DNA of 32,863 nucleotides from Hellea sp. (GCA_020627655.1 JAHDGM010000028.1:1-32863); one strand, 5' to 3'; counted from the stretch's first letter, positions 1-7,557 are shown. Notes: generated by a model from the letters alone, not told the origin. Numbers and translations: made by a program.

Positions 1-116
1 CGGAAAACTATTCCAAAGCTCTGCCCTGGGCGGAAAAGTGGTTCCGCGCAGCAAGCCCGAAAGAGCGTAAGCATTTTGATCTACTGAACTTCCTCTACAA
101 CAATCTGGGTATGCAG
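1..116 (+). repeat. Direct repeat copy 1 (TPR gene segment)
   Basis: This segment is repeated at 2320-2435. By hand alignment 112 of 116 bases are identical, and most changes are silent third positions. The repeat begins at the window edge, so it probably extends upstream. After ATGCAG at 111-116 the two copies diverge completely. Confidence 0.93.
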
Positions 117-980
117 GGCCGACAGGCTGATATCGTCAAAGAGATGATTAACCGCTGGCCTAATGATAAACAGCTCTGGGATAACTGGGCGTCTCTTTTG
201 GCTAATGGTGGCCGTGAAGAAGAAGCCTTTGAAGTCAACAAGATGCTCTATCTGGGTGGTGTACTAAGCTCTGAACAAGACCTTATGAAAGTCGTTCAGT
301 ATTACAGCTTTTACGATATGCCTTTTCAGGCTGCACAGATTCTCGAAAAAGAGATGAATGCGGGCCGGATTACGCAAAGCCCTGATAAGCTGGTACAGCT
401 GTCAGATCTGTTTCGCCAGTCACGTGAGTATAAACGGGCTATTCCGATCCTGGAGCGCGCCGCCAACCAGTCTGGTAAAGCTAAGCTTTATGCGGATTTA
501 GGCGAGGCCTTATATAATGAAGGATCTTGCGGCAAAGCGGAAACAGCTTTCAAGCAGGCGATTAACAAAGGTTATAACGCCGGTAAGTCATGGATGTTGA
601 TTGCGACCTGTCGTTACGAAGATGCGCAGAAAGTTGAGCGTCCTGTCTGTAAGGCGACAACTAAAGAACAGCGTGCGTCTAGCGAGTGGGCCAATAAGCG
701 AAACTTTGCCATTGAAGCCTTTAATAAGGTCCCCGGCGGTTCTCGTGAAGGGCGTGATGCCAAGAAATGGGTATCATTTATTCAAGCCGAAGCCAAAGCC
801 GTTGAAGATCGATGTGACTTTGAGGTTTCTCTTGAGAAAGAGCTTTGCATTATCAAAATCAAAGCTGCCTATGACAATGAGGTCTTTACGGGTAAGTGGG
901 AGTTAGACGACGAAAAATGTCTCCAGTACAAGCCTGAATATGACAAGTTATACCGCAAGGCACAGAAGGCTGATAAATAG
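1..980 (+). CDS. TPR-repeat periplasmic protein, 5'-truncated by the window edge
   Basis: The reading frame is open from base 3 to the TAG at 978-980 and gives 325 residues without a start, so the N-terminus lies outside the window. The ATG at 111 is internal: the same residues (NNLGMQ) sit inside the paralogue at 1806. Helix-turn-helix pairs such as KAKLYADLGEALYNEGSCGKAETAFKQAINKGYN are typical of tetratricopeptide repeats. The C-terminus carries a conserved module (KELCIIKIKAAYD, then EVFTGKWELDD, then KCLQYK) that recurs in the short gene at 2502. By analogy with TPR proteins linked to TonB systems (for example TtpC of Vibrio) it may support TonB-dependent uptake in the periplasm; this is inferred from the tonB-type gene downstream. 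A strong terminator follows the stop codon. Confidence 0.85.
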   Translation, partial: ENYSKALPWAEKWFRAASPKERKHFDLLNFLYNNLGMQGRQADIVKEMINRWPNDKQLWDNWASLLANGGREEEAFEVNKMLYLGGVLSSEQDLMKVVQYYSFYDMPFQAAQILEKEMNAGRITQSPDKLVQLSDLFRQSREYKRAIPILERAANQSGKAKLYADLGEALYNEGSCGKAETAFKQAINKGYNAGKSWMLIATCRYEDAQKVERPVCKATTKEQRASSEWANKRNFAIEAFNKVPGGSREGRDAKKWVSFIQAEAKAVEDRCDFEVSLEKELCIIKIKAAYDNEVFTGKWELDDEKCLQYKPEYDKLYRKAQKADK

Positions 981-1007
981 ACTTCGGCTTCAAAAGAACT
1001 GAAAATT

Positions 1008-1032
1008 AACCCGGCATCAGCCGGGTTTTTTT
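1008..1032 (+). terminator. Intrinsic terminator after the first TPR gene
   Basis: An 8-bp perfect stem (AACCCGGC / GCCGGGTT) with an ATCA loop runs straight into eight T residues. It lies 28 bases after the TAG stop, so the first TPR gene and the tonB-type gene at 1124 are probably separate transcripts. Confidence 0.92.
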
Positions 1033-1058
1033 ATGGGCAGAAATAGTCTCCTCAAGTT

Positions 1059-1081
1059 TAAATGTAATAGTGTTGCATTTC
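1059..1081 (+). promoter_or_regulatory. Candidate Zur-type operator
   Basis: An interrupted palindrome has arms AAATG-x-AA and TT-x-CATTT around a 5-base centre. It resembles the proteobacterial Zur box, an inverted repeat of half-site GAAATGTTATA. Aligned by hand to that remembered consensus, 17 of 22 defined positions match. It overlaps the -35 element of the promoter for the tonB-type gene, which suits a repressor. Assignment to Zur is inference; another Fur-family protein could bind here. Confidence 0.5.
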
Positions 1082-1101
1082 TGAAATTATTATGTTATAA
1101 T
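1073..1101 (+). promoter_or_regulatory. Sigma-70-like promoter for the tonB-type gene
   Basis: TTGCAT (1073-1078) and TATAAT (1096-1101) are separated by 17 bases, the ideal spacing. A second possible -10, TATAAT at 1101-1106, overlaps it. The leader would be very short, with a GGGAGG ribosome site at 1113-1118 ahead of the ATG at 1124. Confidence 0.75.
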
Positions 1102-1123
1102 ATAATGATAACGGGAGGAAATT

Positions 1124-1753
1124 ATGCATTCACTTATCAAACCAGCCATTAGCGGAATTGGCGGCGCCGTCATTACGGGAAGCCTGTTTCTTGGGATGAT
1201 CGCTATGATCCATGTGGATTTTGAAGCGGCTGAAAAGTTTGAACTGGAAATTCAGTCTATTAATCCAATAGAGGACATTAAAGAATTGCCGCCGCGCAGA
1301 GAGGAACTCAAACTATATAAAAAAGTTGAAACCCCGCCGCCGCCGCCCGTTATTGATGTGCCAGCTTCAACAAAGCCGTCCGAACCTATCGCGGAGGTCA
1401 AAGGCGATATACCACTATGGAAACCCTATAAGGGTGGTTTTGAAATTCCGATGATAACTATATCTGACAGAGATGCGGCATGCCTTATCTGTATAGCCCC
1501 GCAAATGCCGCCGCGCGCGACCAGGTCGGGTCATTGTAAAATGCGCCTCGATGTGGATACGACAGGAACGCCCTATAATATTACGCCAATTTATTGTTCC
1601 GAAAATTTGTTTTCCCGTAATTCGGTTAAAGCCGTTCAGAAGTTCAAATATCAGCCGAAAGTTCTTAACGGTCGCCCGGTCGACATGCGCGGCGTAGAAA
1701 CGACCATCACCTATCGACTATCAGATGAAAATGGCCGGATCATTCCGGAGTAA
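1124..1753 (+). CDS. TonB family energy transducer
   Basis: The 209-residue protein has the TonB layout: a short N-terminus, one membrane helix (about residues 8-30), a proline-rich periplasmic spacer (ETPPPPPVIDVP, 69-80), and a C-terminal TonB domain (about 115-205) with MPPRATRSGHC and the strand-forming VKAVQKFKYQPKVLNGRPV. TonB couples inner-membrane proton force, through ExbB/ExbD, to outer-membrane receptors. Neither exbB nor exbD lies in the window; they may be upstream. Four cysteines (120, 123, 138, 158) lie in the periplasmic part. C138 and C158 fit positions I recall as common in alphaproteobacterial TonB proteins; the CxxC at 120-123 looks extra. Start chosen for the GGGAGG site 5 bases upstream. 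A near-consensus promoter and a Zur-like palindrome precede it. Confidence 0.88.
   Translation: MHSLIKPAISGIGGAVITGSLFLGMIAMIHVDFEAAEKFELEIQSINPIEDIKELPPRREELKLYKKVETPPPPPVIDVPASTKPSEPIAEVKGDIPLWKPYKGGFEIPMITISDRDAACLICIAPQMPPRATRSGHCKMRLDVDTTGTPYNITPIYCSENLFSRNSVKAVQKFKYQPKVLNGRPVDMRGVETTITYRLSDENGRIIPE
1706..1752 (+). repeat. tonB 3'-end repeat, copy 1
   Basis: The last 47 bases of the tonB-type gene (encoding ITYRLSDENGRIIPE and the start of the stop codon) recur at 2451-2497 with 4 differences by hand count. The second copy forms the 3' end of the chimeric TPR gene. Confidence 0.93.
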
Positions 1754-1759
1754 AAATAT

Positions 1760-1777
1760 GGCTGACTTTGGTCAGCC
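1760..1777 (+). other. Intercistronic hairpin between tonB-type and chimeric TPR gene
   Basis: A perfect 7-bp stem (GGCTGAC / GTCAGCC) with a TTTG loop sits 6 bases after the TAA of the tonB-type gene. No T run follows, so it is not a standard terminator. It could protect the upstream mRNA end or tune read-through into the gene at 1806. Confidence 0.6.
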
Positions 1778-1805
1778 AGCAGACCTTAATTTGGAGGGCA
1801 GTGTC

Positions 1806-2498
1806 ATGACACTTTCAAAAACTAAAACATCTCTTAGAAAATGGCTCTGTCTTGGGGCTGTGGCTGTTATGACAGCCGGTTTTGTGGCGACGCCAACAGC
1901 ATTTGCGCAGGATGCGGCAACTGAAGGCCGTCAATTTGGTGCCAAGGCCGGTGAGGTTGTGAACGAAGCCCTGCAGTTCATGAACAGCAATCAATATAAT
2001 CCAGCGCTTAGCAAATTAAATGAAGCGATTGCTCTGTCCGAACTTAATCCGTATGAGCGTTCAACCATTTATCAAATGCAGGGTTCAGCCTATTACGAAC
2101 TGAATAATTATGGTCAGGCCATTTCCAGTTTTGAAAACGCTATCAATGCAGGTGGATTACTGCCAAACGAAGCCGACAATCTGCGGGTTAACATTGCACA
2201 GCTTTTGATCGGTAACGGTCAATATGCTCAGGGTGCTCAAATGCTCGAGAACTGGATTAACCGAGGTGGTCAGGCCAAGCCTAACCATGTGGATATGTTG
2301 GTTCAGGCCTGGGTTCAGTCGGAAAACTATTCCAAAGCTCTGCCCTGGGCGGAAAAGTGGTTCCGCGCAGCAAGTCCAAAAGAGCGTAAGCATTTTGATC
2401 TGCTGAACTTCCTCTATAACAATCTGGGTATGCAGCCAGTTGACTCGATGATCACCTATCAACTATCGGATGAAAATGGCCGCATTATTCCGGAGTAG
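1806..2498 (+). CDS. Chimeric secreted TPR protein with a TonB-derived C-terminal tail
   Basis: Start chosen at ATG 1806, with GGAGG at 1793-1797, rather than an upstream in-frame ATG at 1725 inside tonB. The 230-residue product has a signal peptide (about 1-34, ending TPTAFA), then TPR-like helix pairs (for example ERSTIYQMQGSAYYELNNYG). Residues 1-210 match a TPR protein; its segment from 2320 is nearly identical to the first gene of the window. After GMQ the sequence switches to PVDSMITYQLSDENGRIIPE, the C-terminal end of the TonB-type protein. The intact paralogue continues about 290 residues past this point, so this gene is a fusion that lost its own 3' half. It is open and has a good ribosome site, so it may still be expressed; a gene remnant is the alternative. 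Confidence 0.85.
   Translation: MTLSKTKTSLRKWLCLGAVAVMTAGFVATPTAFAQDAATEGRQFGAKAGEVVNEALQFMNSNQYNPALSKLNEAIALSELNPYERSTIYQMQGSAYYELNNYGQAISSFENAINAGGLLPNEADNLRVNIAQLLIGNGQYAQGAQMLENWINRGGQAKPNHVDMLVQAWVQSENYSKALPWAEKWFRAASPKERKHFDLLNFLYNNLGMQPVDSMITYQLSDENGRIIPE
2320..2435 (+). repeat. Direct repeat copy 2 (TPR gene segment), ending at the fusion junction
   Basis: Partner of 1-116 with 4 mismatches. Homology to the TPR gene stops at ATGCAG (2430-2435), and homology to the tonB 3' end (ATGCGC in the tonB copy at 1684-1689) takes over. Both parents therefore share ATGC at the joint. Confidence 0.93.
2451..2497 (+). repeat. tonB 3'-end repeat, copy 2
   Basis: Partner of 1706-1752. It supplies the C-terminal residues and the stop codon of the chimeric TPR gene, and its GGAG at 2492-2495 probably serves as the ribosome site of the next gene at 2502. 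Confidence 0.92.
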
Positions 2499-2501
2499 AT
2501 C

Positions 2502-3092
2502 ATGCGAATGATTCAAGTTGGTCTTGTGCTATGCGCCAGTCTGGCAATTTCAGTTAATGCTGTCGGTCAGCTGGAAAGTGCGATAAGCAATTGCGGAGAC
2601 AATAATTTGTTACGCATAGAACGTGTTGAAATGGCTGAGCTATGGGATCTTGTATCATCAACGGAGCTCAAGTCGGAGCGCGAGATAAAAATCCAGAATC
2701 AAAAAATAGAGCAGGCTTTTCAAACGCTGGATTTGAATCCATTTGAATGCGCCATTCTATATCAAGTCATGGGCGCTAATTATTATGAGTTGGGAGACTT
2801 GAAAAACTCAATATTGAGCTTTGATCAGGCCATTGCATCAGGTGGTTTGTCGGAAAGTGAAGAAGCAAAGTTATTAAAAAATCTTGACCATCTTTTTGCT
2901 GAGCACGATCCGCAAAAAATTCACAACCAATCTGAATTTATTTGTAATTGGCCTCTTGGAAAAGAACTGTGTTTTATAAAAATCAAAGCGGCCTATGACA
3001 TCGAAGTCTTCACGGGAAAGTGGGAGCTCGATGATCATAAATGCCTGCAGTACAAAGCCGATTATGATCGGCTATACCGCAAACACGGCTAG
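2502..3092 (+). CDS. Short secreted TPR-like protein, compact paralogue
   Basis: The 196-residue product has a signal peptide (about 1-20, ending SVNA), a region matching the first TPR block of the gene at 1806 (NPFECAILYQVMGANYYELGD against NPYERSTIYQMQGSAYYELNN), then directly the C-terminal module of the first gene (KELCFIKIKAAYD, EVFTGKWELDD, KCLQYK). The middle repeats present in the long paralogue are missing, so it is an internally shortened relative. It starts 3 bases after the preceding stop and probably uses the GGAG inside the tonB-derived tail. Its TAG stop shares a CTAG with the convergent ptrB stop. Function unknown; probably linked to the TonB system by context. Confidence 0.8.
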   Translation: MRMIQVGLVLCASLAISVNAVGQLESAISNCGDNNLLRIERVEMAELWDLVSSTELKSEREIKIQNQKIEQAFQTLDLNPFECAILYQVMGANYYELGDLKNSILSFDQAIASGGLSESEEAKLLKNLDHLFAEHDPQKIHNQSEFICNWPLGKELCFIKIKAAYDIEVFTGKWELDDHKCLQYKADYDRLYRKHG

Positions 3093-5203
3093 TTATAACT
3101 CACCGCTGCCACGGCAAAGGCATATTCAAGTGCGGTTTCTTTGAGGCTGTCATAGCGCCCGCTTTCGCCCTGGTGGCCGGCTTCCATATTAATTTTGAGC
3201 ATTATTGGAGCGTCGCCTGTTTGGTGCTCACGCAGCTTTGCGGCCCATTTTGCAGGTTCCCAATAGGTAACTCGGGGATCCGTTAAGCCGCCAGTAATCA
3301 AGACCGGCGGATAGTCCGCATCAATCACATTGTCATAAGGTGAATAGCTGGCGATTTGTTCATAGGCTGTTTTGCTCTCAAGCGGATTTCCCCATTCGGG
3401 CCATTCCGGCGGTGTAAGGGGTAATGATGCGTCACTCATGGTGTTAAGAACGTCAACAAAGGGAACGGCTCCGATAACGCCGCCCCATAAAGCTGGATCC
3501 TGATTAAGGGCTGCGCCCACTAATAGGCCACCGGCTGATCCGCCATGAGCGACGATTTTTCCGCGAGCCGTATAGCCCTGATCGATCAACGCGCTTGCCG
3601 TGTCAACAAAGTCATTAAATGTATTGGTTTTCTTCTCTAGCTTGCCGTCCAGATACCACTGATAACCTTTGGCCATGCCGCCGCGAATATGGGCGATTGC
3701 AAAGATGAAACCGCGGTCAACCAGAGACAATATGGATGTTCGAAAACATGCGGGAATAGTTATGCCATAAGAGCCATAGCCATAGAGCAGGCAGGGTTGT
3801 TTTACGCTGCGGTCCAGATTGGTTTTATATAGCAGTGTTACCGGGACTTCTGCGCCGTCTCGTGCAGTTATAAAAAGTCGTTCTGTTGTGTATTCATTTG
3901 GAACATGACCGCTGGGAACCTGCTGCGTTTTACGTAAAATACGGCTCCGGTTTTTCATATTATAGTCGAATATTTGCGCAGGAGTCGTAGGCGAAGAGTT
4001 AACAAAGCGCATGATCTGGCTGGCATAGGGCATATCGCCAGTTAAGCCGAGGCCAAAGGCTGCTTCGTCAAAGTCTATGTCGTGACTTTGCCCGCTATGC
4101 ATATCCACGATAATAATTTTGGGTAAGGCGTTTTCTCGTACCAGATAAACAAGATGGTTCTGATAAGTTTCAAGCCCTAAAATGAGTGTGCCTGGTGTGT
4201 GGGCAATATGTTCTTCCCAAATTGTATCAACCGGTGCCGAAACGGCGCGCCGCATAATTTTGAAATCGACAGCGCCGCCTTCATTGGTATGAATGTAAAA
4301 AAAGCTGCCTTGTTCATGCAGGCTGTATTCCCGTCCTGATTGACGCGGTGCAAAACAGGTGGCTTTTGTTTCGGGTTTCTGAGACGGGATCAGCCATAAT
4401 TCGGTGGTAGTGTGATTATGGGCGCTGATAATGATAAAGGCGCGTGAATCGCTTTCCGAGACGGATACAAAAAACCCCGGATCACTTTCCTGATATACCA
4501 ATTTGGGGGGGGCATCGCTGTCAATATTTCGTGCATAGACGGCATAGGGTCTTTGATTTTCATCGCGCTCAACCCAAAATATGGTCTGGTTGTCAGAGGC
4601 CCAAACTATTCCGCCTGTTGATGTTTTTATGTCTGTTGATTGCGTAGCGCCATCTGTCAGGTTTTTTATGAAAATTTCATAGTTCTCGGAACCGTGAACA
4701 TCCATTGAATAAGCTAGTCTTTTATGGTCGTGGCTATGGGCCACGCTTTGTAGATCGAAAAAGCCTTTATGGCCTTTTGCCAGCTCATCAGCATCCAGAA
4801 TGATTTGTTCCTCGCCGGCCTGATCTATGTCTCCGTTCTGGATAGATTTGCGGGCATATACACCGTGCTGGTCACCTGTGCGGTAGCGATGATAGTAAGC
4901 ATAATTTCCGTCTGGAGCCGGAACATCGCTGTCTTCAGCTTCGAGACGCCCTTTCATTTCCTCAAATATCTGATCCTTTAAGGGCTCGAGCGGTGCCAGT
5001 ACAGTTTTCGTGTAGTTGTTCTCGGTCTCAAGATGATCACGAATATCTTGATCTAGTTGGGATGGATCGCGCATGACAGCCTGCCAGTTTTCATCTTTCA
5101 TCCAGGCGTAATTATCCGTACGGGTTATGCCGAGTTGAGTCTGTGTATGGGGTGTTTTACGAGCAATCGGACCCCTCTCGGGACGGTCAAACTTAAGCGG
5201 CAT
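3089..5203 (-). CDS. ptrB: Oligopeptidase B (prolyl oligopeptidase family S9A)
   Basis: The 704-residue product is close to the usual 680-700. It cleaves short peptides after basic residues, normally in the cytoplasm, and no signal peptide is visible. An N-terminal beta-propeller region (about 70-420) is followed by the alpha/beta hydrolase domain. The catalytic triad can be placed: Ser556 in GGSAGG, Asp642 in LTDPRV, His677 in EAGHQGE. The spacings of 86 and 35 fit those I recall for E. coli PtrB. PLLYGYGSYG-like (CLLYGYGSYG) and HIRGG motifs are also present. The start ATG is followed at once by the typical DRPERGPIARKTPH region. It is divergent from the DUF2336 gene and convergent with the TPR gene, with overlapping stops. 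Confidence 0.95.
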   Translation of the reverse strand: MPLKFDRPERGPIARKTPHTQTQLGITRTDNYAWMKDENWQAVMRDPSQLDQDIRDHLETENNYTKTVLAPLEPLKDQIFEEMKGRLEAEDSDVPAPDGNYAYYHRYRTGDQHGVYARKSIQNGDIDQAGEEQIILDADELAKGHKGFFDLQSVAHSHDHKRLAYSMDVHGSENYEIFIKNLTDGATQSTDIKTSTGGIVWASDNQTIFWVERDENQRPYAVYARNIDSDAPPKLVYQESDPGFFVSVSESDSRAFIIISAHNHTTTELWLIPSQKPETKATCFAPRQSGREYSLHEQGSFFYIHTNEGGAVDFKIMRRAVSAPVDTIWEEHIAHTPGTLILGLETYQNHLVYLVRENALPKIIIVDMHSGQSHDIDFDEAAFGLGLTGDMPYASQIMRFVNSSPTTPAQIFDYNMKNRSRILRKTQQVPSGHVPNEYTTERLFITARDGAEVPVTLLYKTNLDRSVKQPCLLYGYGSYGITIPACFRTSILSLVDRGFIFAIAHIRGGMAKGYQWYLDGKLEKKTNTFNDFVDTASALIDQGYTARGKIVAHGGSAGGLLVGAALNQDPALWGGVIGAVPFVDVLNTMSDASLPLTPPEWPEWGNPLESKTAYEQIASYSPYDNVIDADYPPVLITGGLTDPRVTYWEPAKWAAKLREHQTGDAPIMLKINMEAGHQGESGRYDSLKETALEYAFAVAAVSYN

Positions 5204-5365
5204 ATGACGGGGCTTTCAGTAAAGTAAACTGTAAATCAGGCTGGTTTGATGTAAATAGCGACCAAAACAGCAAGTTCAAGCCTTAACGGTTTTACCTTCG
5301 CCTAGTCACCCTTGGTTAACCCTCTTTATTTATGTTTGGGCGAAATATTACGGTTGGATAATTAC

Positions 5366-6604
5366 ATGCAAGCGCAAGCGGCACTTGAACTTACTGAAGC
5401 TACGCAGGCTCCCGGGCCTGAAATGGATACTATTCGTCGTCAGTTGGCCAAGCGTCTGGCTGACGTAATCTGCATCCCTGAAAGTCAGCTTGCGCCGCAA
5501 GAACGCCATATGGCCGGGGATGTTCTGGTGGAGTTATTGCGTGAAGCAGACATCGAGTTAAGAGAACGCGTCGCAAAACGTCTGGTTATGCTGAATGAAG
5601 CACCCAGGACAATTTTGGTTATCCTGGCTAAGCATGATTTGCAGGTAGCGCGGCATATTCTCGAGAACTCAAAAAACCTAACAGACTCAGACCTTATTCA
5701 AATTGCCCGTAAGGTCTCCAAAGACCACCGCAAAGTTCTAGCGCAGCGTAGAAATATCACGGATGCAGTCGTGGATGTACTGGTTGAGTTTCTGGAAGAA
5801 GACGTGGTGGAGACCTTGCTTCAAAACAGTGGGGCTTGTTTTTCTGAAACGGCACTTCAGCGTATCTTGCGTATGAGCCGCAATCATCACCGTTATGTGG
5901 AGCTGTTAATCGGGCGTGTTGAATTAAGACCATCTCACGGTTTGACAATGTTCTGGTGGTCAAAGCCGGATATTCGCCGCAAAATTTTAAAAAGATTTTC
6001 AATTGCCAGGACAGTCTTGCAGGATAGTTGTGCTGACCTTTATCCCCGCGCTGCTGCCAGCGGATGGGCGGATCCAAGTGTGCGTAAGGCTTTACAGTTC
6101 ATTGAGCGGCGTCAACGAAACCGCGCGGCCATGGACCGGAGTGAGTATGAGGGACTTGAGAACGTTCTTGAAACCGCTGAAATACAGGGTTTGACCCGGG
6201 AAATTACTCAAGAGATTTCATATATGGCTGGCATTAAGCCGGCTACAGGCGCTCAAATTTTGACGGATAAATCCGGCGAGGCAATCGCCATTTTATGTAA
6301 AGCTGCTGGACTTAAACGAGACTATGTAACGAAAATCTGGAAAGCGTTGAAACGGGCTACCGTTGACGTTGATGGAAATCAACACCCTGACGTTGACAGG
6401 TTAATTGCTGTATATGATGAGATATCTACAGATAAGGCTCAAACTGTTCTTAGATATTGGAACTGGTCACTCACATCATCTTTGAATGCGGATGTTTTGC
6501 GTCACATCAAAGATGGAGTGATTCCCCGTGAGGAAGATTATGGCGCAGCAGCGATTACTGCAGCGCTTGTTTTCGGATACAAACCTAACCCATCTGACAG
6601 TTAA
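5366..6604 (+). CDS. DUF2336 domain protein
   Basis: I take the ATG at 5366 (412 residues). A TTG at 5312 would add 18 residues with poor family character (NPLYLCLGEILRL). The ribosome site is weak (GTTGGA at 5354-5359). The product has HEAT-like helical repeats with the DUF2336 signature: LQVARHILENSKNLTDSDL, then RKVLAQRRNITDAVVDVLVE, then VVETLLQNSGACFSETALQRI. It looks soluble and has no catalytic motif I recognise. DUF2336 proteins are common in alphaproteobacteria, and their biochemical role is not established to my knowledge. It stands alone, divergent from ptrB and about 115 bases before the antiporter operon. Arg/Lys-rich stretches in the C-terminal half could bind nucleic acid or a partner, but that is only a guess. 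Confidence 0.85.
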   Translation: MQAQAALELTEATQAPGPEMDTIRRQLAKRLADVICIPESQLAPQERHMAGDVLVELLREADIELRERVAKRLVMLNEAPRTILVILAKHDLQVARHILENSKNLTDSDLIQIARKVSKDHRKVLAQRRNITDAVVDVLVEFLEEDVVETLLQNSGACFSETALQRILRMSRNHHRYVELLIGRVELRPSHGLTMFWWSKPDIRRKILKRFSIARTVLQDSCADLYPRAAASGWADPSVRKALQFIERRQRNRAAMDRSEYEGLENVLETAEIQGLTREITQEISYMAGIKPATGAQILTDKSGEAIAILCKAAGLKRDYVTKIWKALKRATVDVDGNQHPDVDRLIAVYDEISTDKAQTVLRYWNWSLTSSLNADVLRHIKDGVIPREEDYGAAAITAALVFGYKPNPSDS

Positions 6605-6686
6605 GCCCTGATTTACACAGATTTTTTGGCTTATTGATCCAATTTTACTTGGCCCGATAGGGCTGTGCCGTTAAACCTGCCAAGAA

Positions 6687-6704
6687 GGTAAATTCATAAT
6701 TACC
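6687..6704 (+). repeat. Inverted repeat in the leader of the antiporter operon
   Basis: GGTAA-A-TT and AA-TTACC face each other across CAT, immediately upstream of the GGAGGG ribosome site at 6711-6716. It may be an operator or a leader hairpin for the mnh operon. The rest of the 115-base gap shows no convincing promoter. Confidence 0.35.
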
Positions 6705-6719
6705 GTGAATGGAGGGAAA

Positions 6720-7223
6720 ATGTTCCGCTACAGCCTCATTTTGGCAATTGCATTGGCGTTGTACTGGCTATCCCTCTCCGGCTATTACGATAATGGTCTG
6801 CTGCTTACATTAGGAGCAATTTCTATTGCTTTAGTTCTGTTTCTTTGCAGCCGTATGAAAATCCTCGATGATGAAACCGTGCCATATTTGCATACGCCAA
6901 AAGCGCTTTCCTATTTTTCCTGGCTTTTCAAAGAAATCGTGAAAGCGAATTTGCAGGTCGTAAAGGCCGTGCTCAGTCCAGATATGGAAGTGTCGCCCAC
7001 AATGGTGAAGATACCCTCTTCGCCAAATACCGAAATGGGCAAAACCATGTTTGGCAATTCTATTACGCTGACACCGGGCACTGTCAGTGTTGAGATGTCC
7101 GAAGATGAGATATTAGTCCATGCTTTACTTGAGGATATGAGTGATCCAGCAGGTTTCACGGAAATGGCTGACCGGTCAGCCTGGTCCGTAGGTGAAATTC
7201 AATCCCCAAAGCTTGAGGAATAG
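6720..7223 (+). CDS. mnhE: Mrp/Mnh cation:proton antiporter subunit E
   Basis: Start ATG 6720 follows GGAGGG closely; a GTG at 6705 would swallow that site. The 167-residue product matches MnhE: two or three N-terminal membrane helices, then a cytosolic domain with FKEIVKANLQVVKAVLSP, FGNSITLTPGTVSVEM and DEILVHALLED. MnhE is a structural subunit of Mrp complexes, which exchange Na+ or other monovalent cations for protons across the inner membrane. It is the first gene of an operon in which almost every junction overlaps or abuts. Confidence 0.95.
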   Translation: MFRYSLILAIALALYWLSLSGYYDNGLLLTLGAISIALVLFLCSRMKILDDETVPYLHTPKALSYFSWLFKEIVKANLQVVKAVLSPDMEVSPTMVKIPSSPNTEMGKTMFGNSITLTPGTVSVEMSEDEILVHALLEDMSDPAGFTEMADRSAWSVGEIQSPKLEE

Positions 7224-7227
7224 GTCG

Positions 7228-7557
7228 ATGGATGATTTCATGAGTTATATCAATCTGGGTACGGCCTTTTTTCTTTTAGTCAGCATGGCTATGATGCTTG
7301 GACGCCTTCTTTTGGGGCCAACTCTTTATGACAGGCTGCTGGCGGTTAATTCTTTTGGTACCAAGACTGTTTTGTTTCTATGTGTATTTTGTTTCGTGAT
7401 CGGCCGTCCAGACGGTGTGGATATTGCGCTACTTTATGCGTTGATGAATTTTATTGCGACCATCGCTGTGCTGAAATTTTTCCGGTACCGCGCACTCGAC
7501 GTTTCCTTGGCTGAATCTCATATCAGCAAAGCTAACGCGGAAAGTGAGGGCGCATGA
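7228..7557 (+). CDS. mnhF: Mrp/Mnh antiporter subunit F
   Basis: ATG 7228 is chosen because GAGGAA (7215-7220) lies 7 bases upstream; the reading frame is open further 5' but that part overlaps mnhE. The 109-residue product has three membrane helices and the family motif LLLGPTLYDRLLAVNSFGTKT, followed by RPDGVDIALLYALMNFIATIAVLKFF. MnhF is a small membrane subunit equivalent to MbhB of membrane-bound hydrogenases. The stop overlaps the mnhG start as ATGA, implying translational coupling. Confidence 0.94.
   Translation: MDDFMSYINLGTAFFLLVSMAMMLGRLLLGPTLYDRLLAVNSFGTKTVLFLCVFCFVIGRPDGVDIALLYALMNFIATIAVLKFFRYRALDVSLAESHISKANAESEGA

Noticed and set aside
1725-1805. Longer start for the chimeric TPR protein inside the tonB gene
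   Set aside because: It would bury the signal peptide; ATG 1806 has GGAGG upstream and a proper signal peptide follows.
5312-5365. TTG start adding 18 residues to the DUF2336 protein
   Set aside because: The added residues are unlike the family start, and ATG 5366 fits the expected N-terminus.
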